Part shown: piece after piece, positions 1-11,621 of the stretch
Position numbering within the stretch: the first letter of the stretch is position 1
How the letters are laid out: every line of letters starts with the position of its first letter
Assembly (NCBI RefSeq): GCF_947242115.1
Contig: NC_074711.1
Location: forward strand, 30,634,602-30,698,601
From: Biomphalaria glabrata
Lineage: Eukaryota > Mollusca > Gastropoda > Planorbidae
Direction of reading: 5' to 3'
DNA length: 64,000 nt
Program-made: the position numbers and the translations under genes
Notes under the pieces: model-generated
What the model saw: the letters and a program-made list of their open reading frames with translations, nothing else
Told to the model about the DNA's origin: nothing
Databases searched by the model: none

Positions 1-640
1 CAATTTGATGTGAAATATGCCACCCTGATCTCCAGATACAGTTTGTAGAATCTTTTCAATGTGACTACTAAATGCTCCTGGAAATACAGCAACAGAAAAT
101 AGGAACACCTTTAGTCCATCATTCAAAAGACTTCCCTAGACATCTTCTGAAGAAAAATTATAAAATGAAATGATTGGTACGACTCTAATTCAGCTATACT
201 GACATCTGTCATCAGAGCAAAGAGGAATGCACTCGTTACATTAAAGGTGAAGCTCACTAAATGCAACCTGCTTATTCTGAAAGAAGCTACAGCCACTGTT
301 CAGAGAACAGCACTGATCGGTGCCAATGAATACTGGGTATAGCTCAGAGTATTCAGCTTGCAATCCTAACAGGCAACCTCAGAGGGATGTATGATGGAAT
401 CAAAAAGGCTCTTAGACCCTCCCAAAACTAGTCAGCACCTCTAAAATAAACCACTGGGGAAATCATCACAAACATAAAAAAAAAATAATACTCGATGGGT
501 CAAACACTACTACAAGCTCAGTCACTGCCTCAGCCCTCAATGCTATCAATAAATTACCCACAATGAATGAGCTAGATAAAGTACCAACCTTAGTAAAACT
601 CAACAAAGCCTTATATGAATAGAGTACACTGTATAAAAAT
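1..640 (+). mobile_element. Degraded LINE fragment (linker before the reverse transcriptase)
   Basis: Broken frames on the plus strand resemble the stretch between endonuclease and reverse transcriptase of a non-LTR retrotransposon common in molluscs. About 270-330 reads like 'ATVQRTALIGANEYW'. About 373-480 reads like 'GNLRGMYDGIKKAL', then 'APLK' and 'TTGEIIT'. About 560-600 reads 'TMNELDK'. The frames carry stops (for example in-frame tag and taa near 430-450), so the copy is dead. The family is from memory, and the left end may lie outside the window. Confidence 0.6.
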
Positions 641-1567
641 ATGGTTTAGATTAAATGATTTTTTAGTATGAGAAATAACATATTCCCCAACACCTCTCAT
701 CAATTTTTAATTTACTTTCACATCTTATATAGATTATAGCCAATAAAGTTTTTTTTAATTTGGGCTCCATGTACATGTTAGTTGAAGCAATAATCCTTTT
801 TTAAATTAATGCAATATTGGTATTATCAATACTAATACTTTATCCATTGGTTTTTAGTTGTAGAGTGCTATAGTAATTATGGGAGGGAGGATTACAATTA
901 AAGTTACTTTTTATTTTTTTTTCATAATACGGGGTACTTTAGTTATTCTGATTGTAATTACTTTTCTTAGTAAATGTATAGAATAAGTTAGGGTTAGGGT
1001 AAGTTTACCATGAAGAAAGATAATACTGGTATGAAATAATCAGCCCTCATTGTGTGAGCTACAGCCATATATGTGTTTTGTGTGCATTGCCTTTTTACAT
1101 AAAAAAAAAGGATAGGCTTTTTTGGTTTTGATGCTACAATGTACTTAGGCCCGCTCCTATCAGCTAAACTCCTGCAGGTTGTGTAAAATGTTCACATTTC
1201 AATAAGATAAAAATCCTTTTTGATAACAATTTCTGTCATTTATAAATTTGACATTTTAGACAATTTGTTTATACCAAAAAAAGCAATTTTAAGTCTGCTA
1301 ATTTGCCTGTATAAATTTTTCTCTTATTGACTTTTAATAATCTTTTAATTTTAAATGTCAAGTGTCATTTAAAAAAAAATAATTTATCCTTTTTTTTAAT
1401 TTGCAGGTTTTGCAATCATGAAAGGAAAAAGCTAAACAAAGGCCATCATCAGGCTATTTTTTTTCATATATTTTATTTATATTCAAAAGTAGTGCAGATC
1501 TTGCTATGAATGCAAACTAAAAATCCTGACATAAATAACATGCAGCTTCAAATATGTATATTTTACC
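641..1567 (+). other. AT-rich upstream region and probable 5' UTR of the TBC gene
   Basis: No coding region is seen. A good splice acceptor (pyrimidine-rich, then ttgcag, AG at 1405-1406) precedes the first coding exon. The exon therefore probably starts at 1407, and an upstream non-coding exon is not visible here. A five-codon upstream ORF begins at the ATG near 1418. A gttagggttaggg stretch near 988-1000 is too short to call telomeric. Confidence 0.4.
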
Positions 1568-4500
1568 ATGGGAAAATATTTTCCTCGACAGTTCAAGACT
1601 TCACGGTTTCACTCATTAAGGACAATGAGACTGCGCGTTATGAGTGATCCAGATAAAAGTATCCCCAGATCTGGGCACTGTAATGGAGAGGCCAGAAATT
1701 TAGCCAGCATTGACTTTGAGGATGTAGAAGCTTTAAAAAATCAAATGAAAGTCAAATCAAAGATATCCCTTGTAGAAACACTTGGAGATTCATCTTTACG
1801 GGAAGATGAGCACACAATTCCTTATTCTCATGCTAATTCATTTCTTCAGCAAGAGGCTTTTGTTATAAGTTTAGTTAAATCAAAAGACTGCAGTGATGAT
1901 GTGGAAGCAACACTGTCTCTATCCAGCGATAAAACATTAGACTTTGAACATGCTGATAATTCACTGAGGACTTTAGAAGATAGTATGGGTAAATTCAGTA
2001 TAAAAAATGAACAAACCATTTCAAGCAATGGTTGTACAGCTCCAGTTGATGAAGAAACTGTGGGCTGCACCAGCCATTGTAACTCCCAGTTTAACTATGT
2101 GATGTCCTCACCAAAATTCACTGATGATCTGCCAGTTGAACTGGGTAAAAGTGCAAGATTCTCTAAAGTGTTAGAAAACATCTCATTACCTTTGTTATAC
2201 ATCCCAACCACAAGACAGCTTGTTAAAAGTAATGATGTTTCCTCTAATCACACAGACTTGCCAATTGTACATACAGATTTTAAACATTTATGTGTACCGG
2301 ATAAAGATTATTCATGCAATGAATCAGAATCTGCAAGTTCCAACCAAGATCTGTCATGCAGTGAATTGTTAAGTCCTCGTTCTCCAATGCACAAAGCATA
2401 CAGTGCCCAAGAGTTTCACTACTCTGCAGACAGTGATAGATATACATTGCACAGTGTAGATAGTTTTCCTGGATTCCAACACAACTTTGAGCCCAGTCAC
2501 TATTTATTTGCAGATAATTCTAGTCTATCCAGTGTAAGCACTGGCACCGACTTTTCTGTGTCTGCTGTTTCAGTTGGTGAAGAGTTTACAGTAGATTCAA
2601 AAAACATTTCAGATGAGGCACTTTTCATGGACATTAACCTGCACTCCAGGAATTCTTTTGATAAAGGTGGAAATTCATCTTCGCTGGATAGTGGATATGG
2701 AGAAAAGAAAGCACCCCAGTTTCAGGCAGCTAAAAAAAAGTCATTTACTAGTTTAAAGTAAGTATTAAATAAGGGATGTCACATTGTTAATAATTGTATG
2801 TCTGATCTAAATCTTATCTTATAAATTCTCTTTTAACTTCAAAAATAAAACAATTTAAAATGAAATAGGTTTGGAAAATGAGGTGGACACTATCAGTGTG
2901 TCAGAGTACAAAGTAGTTCAAAAATTTAAAATAACACCTCTCTTCTATAAGCATGTTTATTGTGCTCTGATGTTTATATCACACAATTTCACACAAAACG
3001 GTCTGGCTGGTAACGTGTGAAGATATTTTTTTTTCCACATAATTGTTGCATGATTATAAAAGATCATTGGTCCTATCTTGACTCATACCAACCTCTCTGT
3101 TTTGTAAACATTTATAGATATATCAAATGTTCTTTGGTCTATATAACAATGGCCATTGTTGTGACAGACAGATCAAGTTTTATCATATACATCTAATGGG
3201 AAAAGTTAACTAGCAATAATTAGTATTGTTTTGATTAGAATACTATGCCCTTTAGAAATTTACAACAAAAATTGTTCATATTCATCTTTCTTTTACATTT
3301 GTTAAGAAATTTCTTCCATAAAAATTTTTACTCTACTAGACTTAAATGTTTTTGTAACTCAAAAAGCCTTTATTGTTTTAGAAACCAAAGTCTTTGAATG
3401 AAGACATGAGTTTTAGTCTAAAATCACAAGCCTAATAAACACATTCTTATTAGAACATCGGTGGCTGAGCGGTAAAGCGTTTGGCTTCCGAACCGGGTGT
3501 CCCGGGTTTGAATCCTGGTAAGGACTGGTATTTTTAATTTCGGGATCATTGGGCGCCTCTGAGTCCACCCAGCTCTAATGGTTACCTGACATTAGTTGGG
3601 GAAAAGTAAAGGTGGTTGGTCGTTGTGCTGGCCACATGACACCCTCGTTAACCGTAGGCCTTTGAAACAGATGACCTTTACATCATCTGAAAGGGGAAAT
3701 TTACTTTACTTTACATTAGAACATCAGCCCTTAAAAATCATTTTTTAAATTCAATCTTGATGTGGATTTTTTTCTATTCTTTTTTAAATTGTTAACAATA
3801 ACTGAATAAAAGTAATTTAGGTTTTGAGGCTAGAAATCGAGTATTAAAATAAATTGAATCATTGAAATTTTAATGTTCAAATTAAAAGGCCTATATAGAT
3901 CTTTTCATCTGTTTATTTTTTTTTTTTATAGAAATTTGTTTTCTAAAAGAGCCAAAGAGGATAGTCTCCCAGGCTGGAAGTTATTTGGAAGGATACCGCC
4001 TAAAGATGTAACTCCACGCAATCCTCATGAGATCACATCAGAATTTCAAGCTCGGCAGTCTAAAATAGAAAAACCATCATTTCCAGCCAAAAAACAATGT
4101 TCAGAAGTCATGTCCACTACTGCCTTAATATTAGAGAATAGGCCTGGGTAAATGTTTGCTTTTAGGCTTAACAAAATGTATTCTTCAGTCAATGATATCT
4201 AGATTTTAAAATATATTATTCATATTGAATTTAATTTAACTATCACTTCATTTCAATTTAGAAATCTCCCTTCTAAGAGTCCAGAAGAAGCTGAAAAACA
4301 CAGGCAGCAATATGAAGCCATGATAGAAGCAGCAAAAAAGAAAGGTAGAAAGTCTGTATGGTATCTTAGTGACTTAATATTTTACAGAAATATAAAATAT
4401 ATTAATAGTATAAAAAATATGTTTGTCAAAAGTATCTGTTTTTCAATAAAATCAACTGACCAATCATGATAAAACTTGACATGAATAATCATTAAACAAA

Positions 4501-7500
4501 AGTGAAGGTCGCAAAATATGTTGAAACCTCCCTAGGCACTTAATATTCCTTGAAATATCTCTGTTAATCATACAAGTTATCAAATGTGTCATCGTCATCA
4601 TCATCCCAATCAAACCCAATTTCAACACATTAGATCTAGGTAAGTAAAGAAAATTTGATGAAATTTTTGTCATCAATTAAACCAACACCATTTGACCACT
4701 ACTAATAACATTAAGCATAGGCCATAGAATATATCAACCCTCACATGACTCTTAGGTGCCTTAAAATAACACTCTAACTTATCTGGAACTTGTGTGATCA
4801 ATATTGACTCTTGTCTGAATGGCCTTCATATGTCCTTTTTTTCAGGGTTCCATAGTTTTCAGTGAGGCGTGGTGGCAGGGTGGTAAAGCTCTTGGCTTCC
4901 TAACCATGGCATCATGGGTTCAAATTCTGGTGAAGATTGGGATATTTAATTTTGAGATCTTCAGGGCACCTCTGAGTCCACCCAGCTCTAATGAGTACTT
5001 GACAATAGTTGGGGAAAAGTAAAGGCAGTAGGTCGTTGTGCTGGCCACATGACATCCTTCTATAAGCATGGGCCTCAGAAACAGATGACCTTTAAATCTT
5101 CTGCCCTAAAGATCGCAGTTTTCAGTATACATTTCGTTGCAGATGTGCCCAAAATCCTATCAAATATATCATTACTATTATAGATTTTATATATAAAAAA
5201 AAAGTTTTAATATATGTTTAGATATTTTGTCTCTGCTGCTAAATGAGTTGGCCAGTTATTCATTATGTTTGGTATATTTTATTTATTTATTATTTTCTAA
5301 ATACTTCTACTGGTTCCATCAACATGACCAGGAACTACCATAAAAAGTTTTTAAAGTTGTCAGTATGTCAGTGAACAAAATACTGGAACATTACACCATA
5401 AACATTGCATCCTGATTGCAGAGAAAAGCAAAGAAAAATTTCAAATCTGTCATTGACAATTGAATATTTGAGAGATTTGAAAAAAAATTATTTCTTACAC
5501 CTCTGAGTTGATTTTAAAATAAGTATAGAAAAGATGAATGTACAATGTACACTTTTCTTGTGCTTTGAAATGAACAAATGACACATCTGATACAAATGCT
5601 CAGTTTTTGTTAATCTTTTTCTTTTTTTAATTTTCATGGCAATGCTATTTCAGTATTTAGTATTTTTTTAATCTGAAAATGAAATGATTGTTGTATAACT
5701 GTTTACTATAGACATTACAAAAGAAAATCCTCAGTCTTTACATATACTGTGCTCATGTGTTTATGTATTCTAATCTGACATTTTGTCTTCTTTGTTTGCT
5801 ACACCAGAATTGAAGGATATGAAGCAAAAGAAAAAACAGCTCCTTCAGCAGAGAAAACTTGAGGATCAGATGATGGCTGCAGCAAAAATTTGGGATACTG
5901 AAATTTTACCTAACTGGGAGGCCATGTAAGTATTTGTAGCATTATAATGATAGCAAAGCTGCCATCATAAATTTGTTGTGTATTGAATTTTTATTTTTTT
6001 CAGTCAATTTTTTTTTTTACATTTATTTGTCACAAATTGTAATAAAATTCTGTATGTGTATTAGCCTTATAATAGTTTAATACTAATCTCTGGATAATTT
6101 TCTTTTTAACTAAAATTACATAGACTTTGACAAATCATTCATTATAAGTTGGAATCACTTTAATATTCACTTTTGTATTAATGACAACAATACATATTTC
6201 TACCATTATATAGCTATCATTTATGACATTTTTCTTTTATTTTTGTGTCCTTCCCACCTATGATCTCATGTTACTGTAGACAATTCCTATGTTTGTATTG
6301 AAATCTTACATGAAAATGATACACACATTTTTGCAAGCAAATAAGTGGGCCAGATTTCCCAGGCAGTCAACCACCTCTACCCCTTCCTGATAAGGAACTG
6401 TCTTCTCTAGGTATCCATTTGAAGTCTTTCATCTTGAGCTAGGATTAAGGGGTAAAAGATTATATTAGTTCATTTAGATTGAACTACCAGCTCAAGCTGC
6501 TTGATGTCATGTAGAACAGGTAAAGAAAACAAAATTGTGCATAAAGAAATTAAACTCAAGGTTTCATTTATAGAAAATTGATTAGTTCCCTTTTTTCTTT
6601 CTTTAATTTAAACCTTTGTTTTAATTCCTTTCAAATGTTAGCATTATTTAAAAGAGTTCCTTGTTATCATTAGGGGAGATCATGTTAAGGTCATCTGTTT
6701 AATGGGCCAACAGCCTAGACCAGGGTGTCATGTAACCATCACAAAAACCAACTGTCTTTACTTTACCCAACTTAACCATTGGTTGGACTCAGGGGTACTC
6801 TAAAAATCACGAAACCCAAAATCCCAGTCTTCATTGAGATTCGAACCCAGGACCCCAGGTTCGGAAGCCAAGCACTTAACCACTCAGTTTATAAATAAAC
6901 TTATTTGAATTTAAAATATGTCACTGGTCTTCTGTTTGTTTATTTGTTTTTCTTCTGTTTAATTTTGTCTTGATTAGGAGACATAGTAAAAAGGCCAAAG
7001 ATTTGTGGTGGTTGGGCTTGCCACCTTGTGTGAGAGGAAAAGTCTGGCAGTTAGCTATTGGCAATGATCTGAATATTACACATGGTAAATTTAACTTGAT
7101 TGTCCATAAATACTTTTTTTGAATTAAAGCAGTTTAAGTCATTATCCATTCTATTTTTTATTTTTATTTTTTAAAGTCTTGATTTTGACACATTTTCTGT
7201 TCCTCTTTAAATTTTAGGATAAATTATTTCTGCATTTTAAAAATTGGTTTTATGTTTTTACATTTTCTTATGCACAATATACTATTTGATTAGCATCCAT
7301 AATATACCATTCAAAATGTTTAGTCTGACTTTGTTTTTGTTTTTTACATTTGATCCAGCACTGTATAGTATTTGTCATGAGAGAGCTGAAGAAAGAATCA
7401 CTTTTATTAGAGATGAAACTCAAGGTAGTTTAACTTTGGATGGTAAGGCTCTTTTATGTATATACTTTATACATAGGTATCAGAATTTTTAAGCGCTGTT

Positions 7501-10500
7501 ATATGACCTGAGCTATTTCACTTTTCATTTTTTTTAAAATCAAAATTACAGGGTCAACTGTGCAACAAGAACCATCCAACAAAGAGTCCAGTGTTAGAGT
7601 GATCAAACTTGATGTCTCTAGAACATTCCCACATCTCTGCATTTTCCAAAAAGTAATTACTTTTTTTTTAAATTTGAGAATCATAGTAATGGCAGTATTT
7701 ACTTTTTTCATTTTCTGCACACACATACACACTTGTTAAAATTGTATCTGGACTAAGGTTCCATACTAAAAGAAAGACTTTAGGCTATATAATGTAACGT
7801 TTCTCACTATCCAGGCTCTCTGCAAACTGCACCACACGACACAACCAATCTAAAGAACTTAATAACTCAGGGCCCCAAAGTAACAGTAACAGTTTAATTT
7901 CAAATACATCACAGCCAAACTGTACAATTGGCAACAACATTAACACTGACTGTACCAAAAGCTTGCCTCTGTCCTAGAATTTCTATACACATTGTACTGT
8001 TCTGACTTTGCCTCGTACTGGTCACATTGCAAGATAACTTAAAGCCCCTTGACTCCAACACACTCGCTCTTATATAGGGTTCCCACAGGCCTTATAGAAC
8101 CTGATGGAACGTTGCTTGACCACTTTGGTTGATTAAATTCACAGTGACTTGCGTGCATAATATTTACAACACAGGTCCTTCCCAAACTGGTGTGTAATGT
8201 CACTCGTCACTGTTGACCGCTTGTCTAACCCTGGCCTGGGGCGATTTGCATAGTCTAAAAACACACAGCACTACCCCCATCTGTGTCACCACCAGGTTTA
8301 TAACAATACATTTAACTTTAACTCTTAATGTTTCCTTGTTCCAGGGAGGTCCACTGTATGACCTACTTCACAGTCTACTTGGTGCTTATGCTTGTTACAG
8401 ACCTGATGTTGGATATGTGAGTAGCTTCTGTTTGACTATAGAGAAATGTGCGAATCCCTTAATGATGGCAATATTTTGACATTAAAGTTCAGTTACATTT
8501 AATAGATTTTTTTTTTTACATTTTTATGTGTTTTTTTTATTATTATTATAATTTTTTACTACAGGTGCAGGGTATGTCATTTATTGCCGCAATTTTATTA
8601 CTTAATATGGATGTTGCTGATGCCTTTGTTTGTTTTGCCAACTTGCTCAACCGGCCTTGTCAATTGGCTTTTTTCCGGATGGATGAAAATTTGGTGATTT
8701 TTCTTTTAATATTTATCTTGATGTGAACAAGTTCAATTCATCTAACATAGCTACTAAAACTAATACTAGTTATCTGATGCTAGCACTAAGATGCAGCACA
8801 GGCACATTTCTGTAAAGCCTATAGATTTAATTACTGTTAATTGTTGTGTTGGTTTAAAGTTTCAGCTAAAAAAATAACTTTATCAAAGTATTAATGTTTT
8901 AATATTTGTTGTAATTTCTTATTTAACAGATGACAGCATATTATAGAACTTTTGAGGAATTCTTTAAAGAAAACTTGCCCAGACTTTATGCTCATTTCAT
9001 TTGTTTAAGTGTCACTCCAAACCTATATCTTATGGAATGGTAAATCTTTTTTTTTCCACTGTTGATTACTTTCCATTTTATTGTATAAAGATTTATGGTT
9101 TATTTTTAAACAAAAAATTACTTTATCAATTTTTATTTCAGTTACACTTTATTCACTTCCATGCTGTGAAATTTTTTAAAAATGTTATATTACTCTTACT
9201 AAAACAGACATGCCTATCGTCCCACATTATGCGGAACTGTCCCACAAAAATCATCAAAAAAAGCTCACATGTTCCACATTGGCGTCTTTTTGTTCTGCTA
9301 AGTCTGAATGCCAACAAAAGAAAAAATCACCATTATTTTCAATAAAATATTTATTAATAGTGAGAAATGAAAATACTGAATGCAAAATAAAATATTTATA
9401 GGTCTGTGTTTATTGCTTACATTTCGTCTCATTCCATAAACTAAGCTTATTAATATTAGAATCTTCTAATTATAAACCTACTTCTAGATATAGATCTAGA
9501 CTCTATTCTCTAGCTAGAGTGTTGAGATCTAGACTAAAGTGACTAGAGTCTGGTAACTAGTTTAGACTTAGATCTTATTCTTGTAGACTAAATTCTTTTA
9601 GATCTAGAAGAATCTAGACCCACCACAGTCTACATCTAGAATCTAGAGACCTAGATAATCAAGTAGATATATATCTAGATTTAGTACTACACAGTAGCAT
9701 TAGAATACCTAAGATTAGTCATTAGAATGGTGAGATCTATATTCTATAATTTTTGAATATCCTAGATCTAGAATCATTTATCTGTTTTAGGAAGTAAATC
9801 TAGATCTATTTCTGTAATATAGATCTAGATCTATAATTACTAATTTATTAGACAATATTTGTTTTACCCATTAGATCTAGTTAAGGTAATTGAACTCATC
9901 ATATAGATTTAGATATATATAGATTTTGATATATATATATATATAGATCTCAAGCAAAGGACATAATTATGATAGACAGATTTACTTAGTTTTAATTATT
10001 CTATTTACATCTAATTAATAAAAAGCAAACAAGCATTGTTATTTAATAATAATTTGAAGTTTTATCTTCTTATCTTATATATTGCAGACATTACTTCAAA
10101 AAAGAAGATAATTACATCCTATTTATTTATTGCGCGCAATATGGCTATTGTCACAGCTTTCCTATTATATAACTCTATCTACTTATACTTATAACTTGAT
10201 AGAATCTACCTTAGGTCTCGATATGTCTAGGTGTCCCTGGTTCAGTTCTAGTTAACGAAATAAAACAATTAAACCACTAGAGCAAACACATAAACTTTAA
10301 TCAACTTTACTAAATATCACACACGCTGGTCTCTGTCTAACAACAAAACACACTTCCGGTCATTCGGCAGATTGTAAAAATAGATTATACATACATACAC
10401 ACATTCATCCATGACATCTTGCCTCTCCTAAAATTATAATCAATTTTTACAAAGATACATAAAAAACATGATTATAAAACAAGTATAAAACATTACAACA

Positions 10501-11621
10501 CAATACAACAAAAATGTTAATTCGATAGGCCACAAAGACTCTGAATATGCCACACAGGCGTTTATGTATCCAAACAACTTGAACATAGTCACACAGACTT
10601 TAATGTAGTCACACAGACTTTAATGTAGTCACGCAGACTGCAAATGTAATAGGCACACAGTCTATAGTTAAGACACACAGTCTTAGAAGATGAAGACACA
10701 CAGTCTTAAAAGATGAAGACACAAAGTCTTAGTTGTAGACAGAAAGTCTACCATCAAGCAACAAAGTCGAAACTGTTGAAGACACAAAGTCTTTGATGAA
10801 GCAACACATGCTTGTGAGAAGCCACGTAGGCTTATATCAAAACACACTTCCGGTCATTCGCGCTGATTGTAAAAATAGATTATACATACATACACACATT
10901 CATCCGTGACAGCTATTAAACTTTAATGTGTTTATGTTCCACATTGAAGCATGAAATTCCACATTTTCAACCTGAGTGTTCCACATTCTGGGTCTTGTGG
11001 GTAGGCATGTCTGCTAAACTTACTGATAGATGTCTTTTTTAAGCTGTTGTTTTGTCCTGTGGAGACTTTTTAATTTAGTCTCAACAAATCTATAAATACT
11101 ACAGAAATATTGGTATCAGTTTTTTTTTATCAATATGTATGCTGGGGAATGAACTATTTTTAGTGAAATTTTAACAATTCTTTGCATTGATTTCATTTTC
11201 TTATATTTTTCTAGGGTGTTCCTGTTGTACAGTAAATCTCTTCCACTCGATGTGGCATGCAGAGTTTGGGATGTATTTTTCAGAGATGGAGAAGAATTTT
11301 TATTTAGAACAGCTCTTGGTAAGTGGACAACTTAGATCTGGACAAATGTCTTGTAATTAAATAGCATTGTAGTTTCTAATTTTAATTTCACATTTTTAAT
11401 GACAGCATTTTTTTTACTTGACAGCAATCTTGAATATTTATGAGAGCATCTTACTGAAGATGGACTTTATTCATGTAGCTCAGTTCTTGACCAAACTGCC
11501 TGAAGACATTTGTGTTGATCACTTGTTTAAGGAAGTGGAAAACATCAGAATGCACATTGACAAGAAAGGATTTCAGGCTGTGTATGCAATGTTTAAAGAG
11601 CCCCATGAGGGTGTTTCTTAG
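1568..11621 (+). CDS. TBC1D14/TBC1D12-like Rab GTPase-activating protein, 12 coding exons, 836 aa
   Basis: Coding exons: 1568-2757, 3932-4147, 4262-4344, 5808-5925, 6978-7084, 7359-7442, 7552-7652, 8345-8416, 8565-8693, 8930-9039, 11215-11318, 11425-11621. All junctions are GT-AG, the phases agree, and the sum is 2511 nt (836 codons plus stop). The N-terminal ~430 residues are Ser/Asp-rich and look disordered. A conserved 'LFSKRAK' to 'WKLFGRIPP' block follows, then a Lys/Gln-rich helix. The TBC domain covers about 550-790. It keeps RxxxW (R555, W559), the IxxDxxR arginine finger (I617, D620, R623) and the YxQ glutamine finger (Y657, Q659), so GAP activity is expected. In vertebrates TBC1D14 acts on RAB11 traffic, TRAPPIII and autophagy; that role here is inferred. 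I cannot separate TBC1D14 from TBC1D12, because invertebrates may have one ancestor of both. The first ATG of the long exon was taken as the start. Confidence 0.93.
3460..3714 (+). mobile_element. tRNA-derived SINE with 11-bp target-site duplication
   Basis: The head resembles a tRNA, with an A-box-like 'tggctgagcggtaaagcg' and a B-box-like 'ggtttgaatcc'. A body of unrelated sequence follows ('gcgcctctgagtccaccc', 'gttggggaaaagtaaaggtgg'), and the element ends in repeats of tttac. The 11-bp direct repeat 'attagaacatc' lies at 3449-3459 and 3715-3725. It is in intron 1 of the TBC gene. Confidence 0.9.
4864..5116 (+). mobile_element. Second copy of the tRNA-derived SINE, 10-bp duplication
   Basis: It has the same body as the copy at 3460-3714 ('ctgagtccacccagctctaa', 'ttgtgctggccacatgacat') with more substitutions in the head. 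The direct repeat 'agttttcagt' flanks it at 4854-4863 and 5117-5126. It lies in intron 3 of the TBC gene and lacks the TTTAC tail, so it may be 3'-truncated or a sister subfamily. Confidence 0.85.
6672..6890 (-). mobile_element. tRNA-derived SINE, reverse orientation, diverged
   Basis: The reverse complement carries the same parts: a tRNA-like head with 'ggcttccgaacc', a body with a diverged 'gagtccaacc', and 'gatgacctt' near the end. No convincing duplication is visible. It lies in intron 4 of the TBC gene. Confidence 0.75.
7793..8305 (-). mobile_element. Probable solo LTR of an LTR retrotransposon (fossil)
   Basis: The reverse complement runs from TGTTATAAACC to CGTTACA, so it has TG...CA ends. 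It holds a TATA box (CCTATATAAGAG, near 8073-8084) and an ATTAAA-type poly(A) signal further on, as an LTR does. No internal coding part is present, so it looks like a solo LTR. The flanks show no clean duplication. It is probably Ty3/gypsy-like, but nothing in the LTR settles this. It lies in TBC intron 7. Confidence 0.5.
9440..9960. repeat. Cryptic 'tagatcta' low-complexity region
   Basis: Dense, irregular repetition of tagatcta, ctagatct and related words, ending in a short TA run. A similar tract lies in CYP20A1 intron 1 (about 37240-37870). There is no coding sequence and no exact period. Confidence 0.7.
10149..10911 (-). mobile_element. Solo LTR with 5-bp target-site duplication (fossil)
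   Basis: It has inverted ends 'tgtcac' and 'gtgaca' and a perfect 5-bp duplication 'gctat' at 10144-10148 and 10912-10916. The strand is a guess from the TGTCACGGATG start of the reverse complement. Inside, a ~75-bp segment near 10333-10412 is repeated near 10838-10911. Between these lies an irregular array of ~20-bp units around 'acacagact' (about 10560-10830). No internal coding part remains. Probably LTR-retrotransposon derived, family unknown. Confidence 0.65.

Larger units (their letters stand above)
9205..11013. mobile_element. TIR-bounded non-autonomous DNA element
   Basis: The 12-bp inverted ends 'cagacatgccta' (9205-9216) and 'taggcatgtctg' (11002-11013) are perfect. The pentamer ctaaa stands beside both ends, one base off on the left, and may be the remains of a duplication. 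The interior has no transposase. It contains 'tagatcta'-rich DNA and a solo LTR inserted later. It fills most of TBC intron 10. The superfamily is not assignable. Confidence 0.5.

Noticed and set aside
3460-3530. Functional tRNA gene
   Set aside because: A- and B-box-like words are present, but the copy continues into a SINE body with a duplication and recurs in the window.
10560-10830. CRISPR-like array of ~20-bp repeats
   Set aside because: The repeats are contiguous and irregular without unique spacers, in an animal intron: a minisatellite within an LTR.
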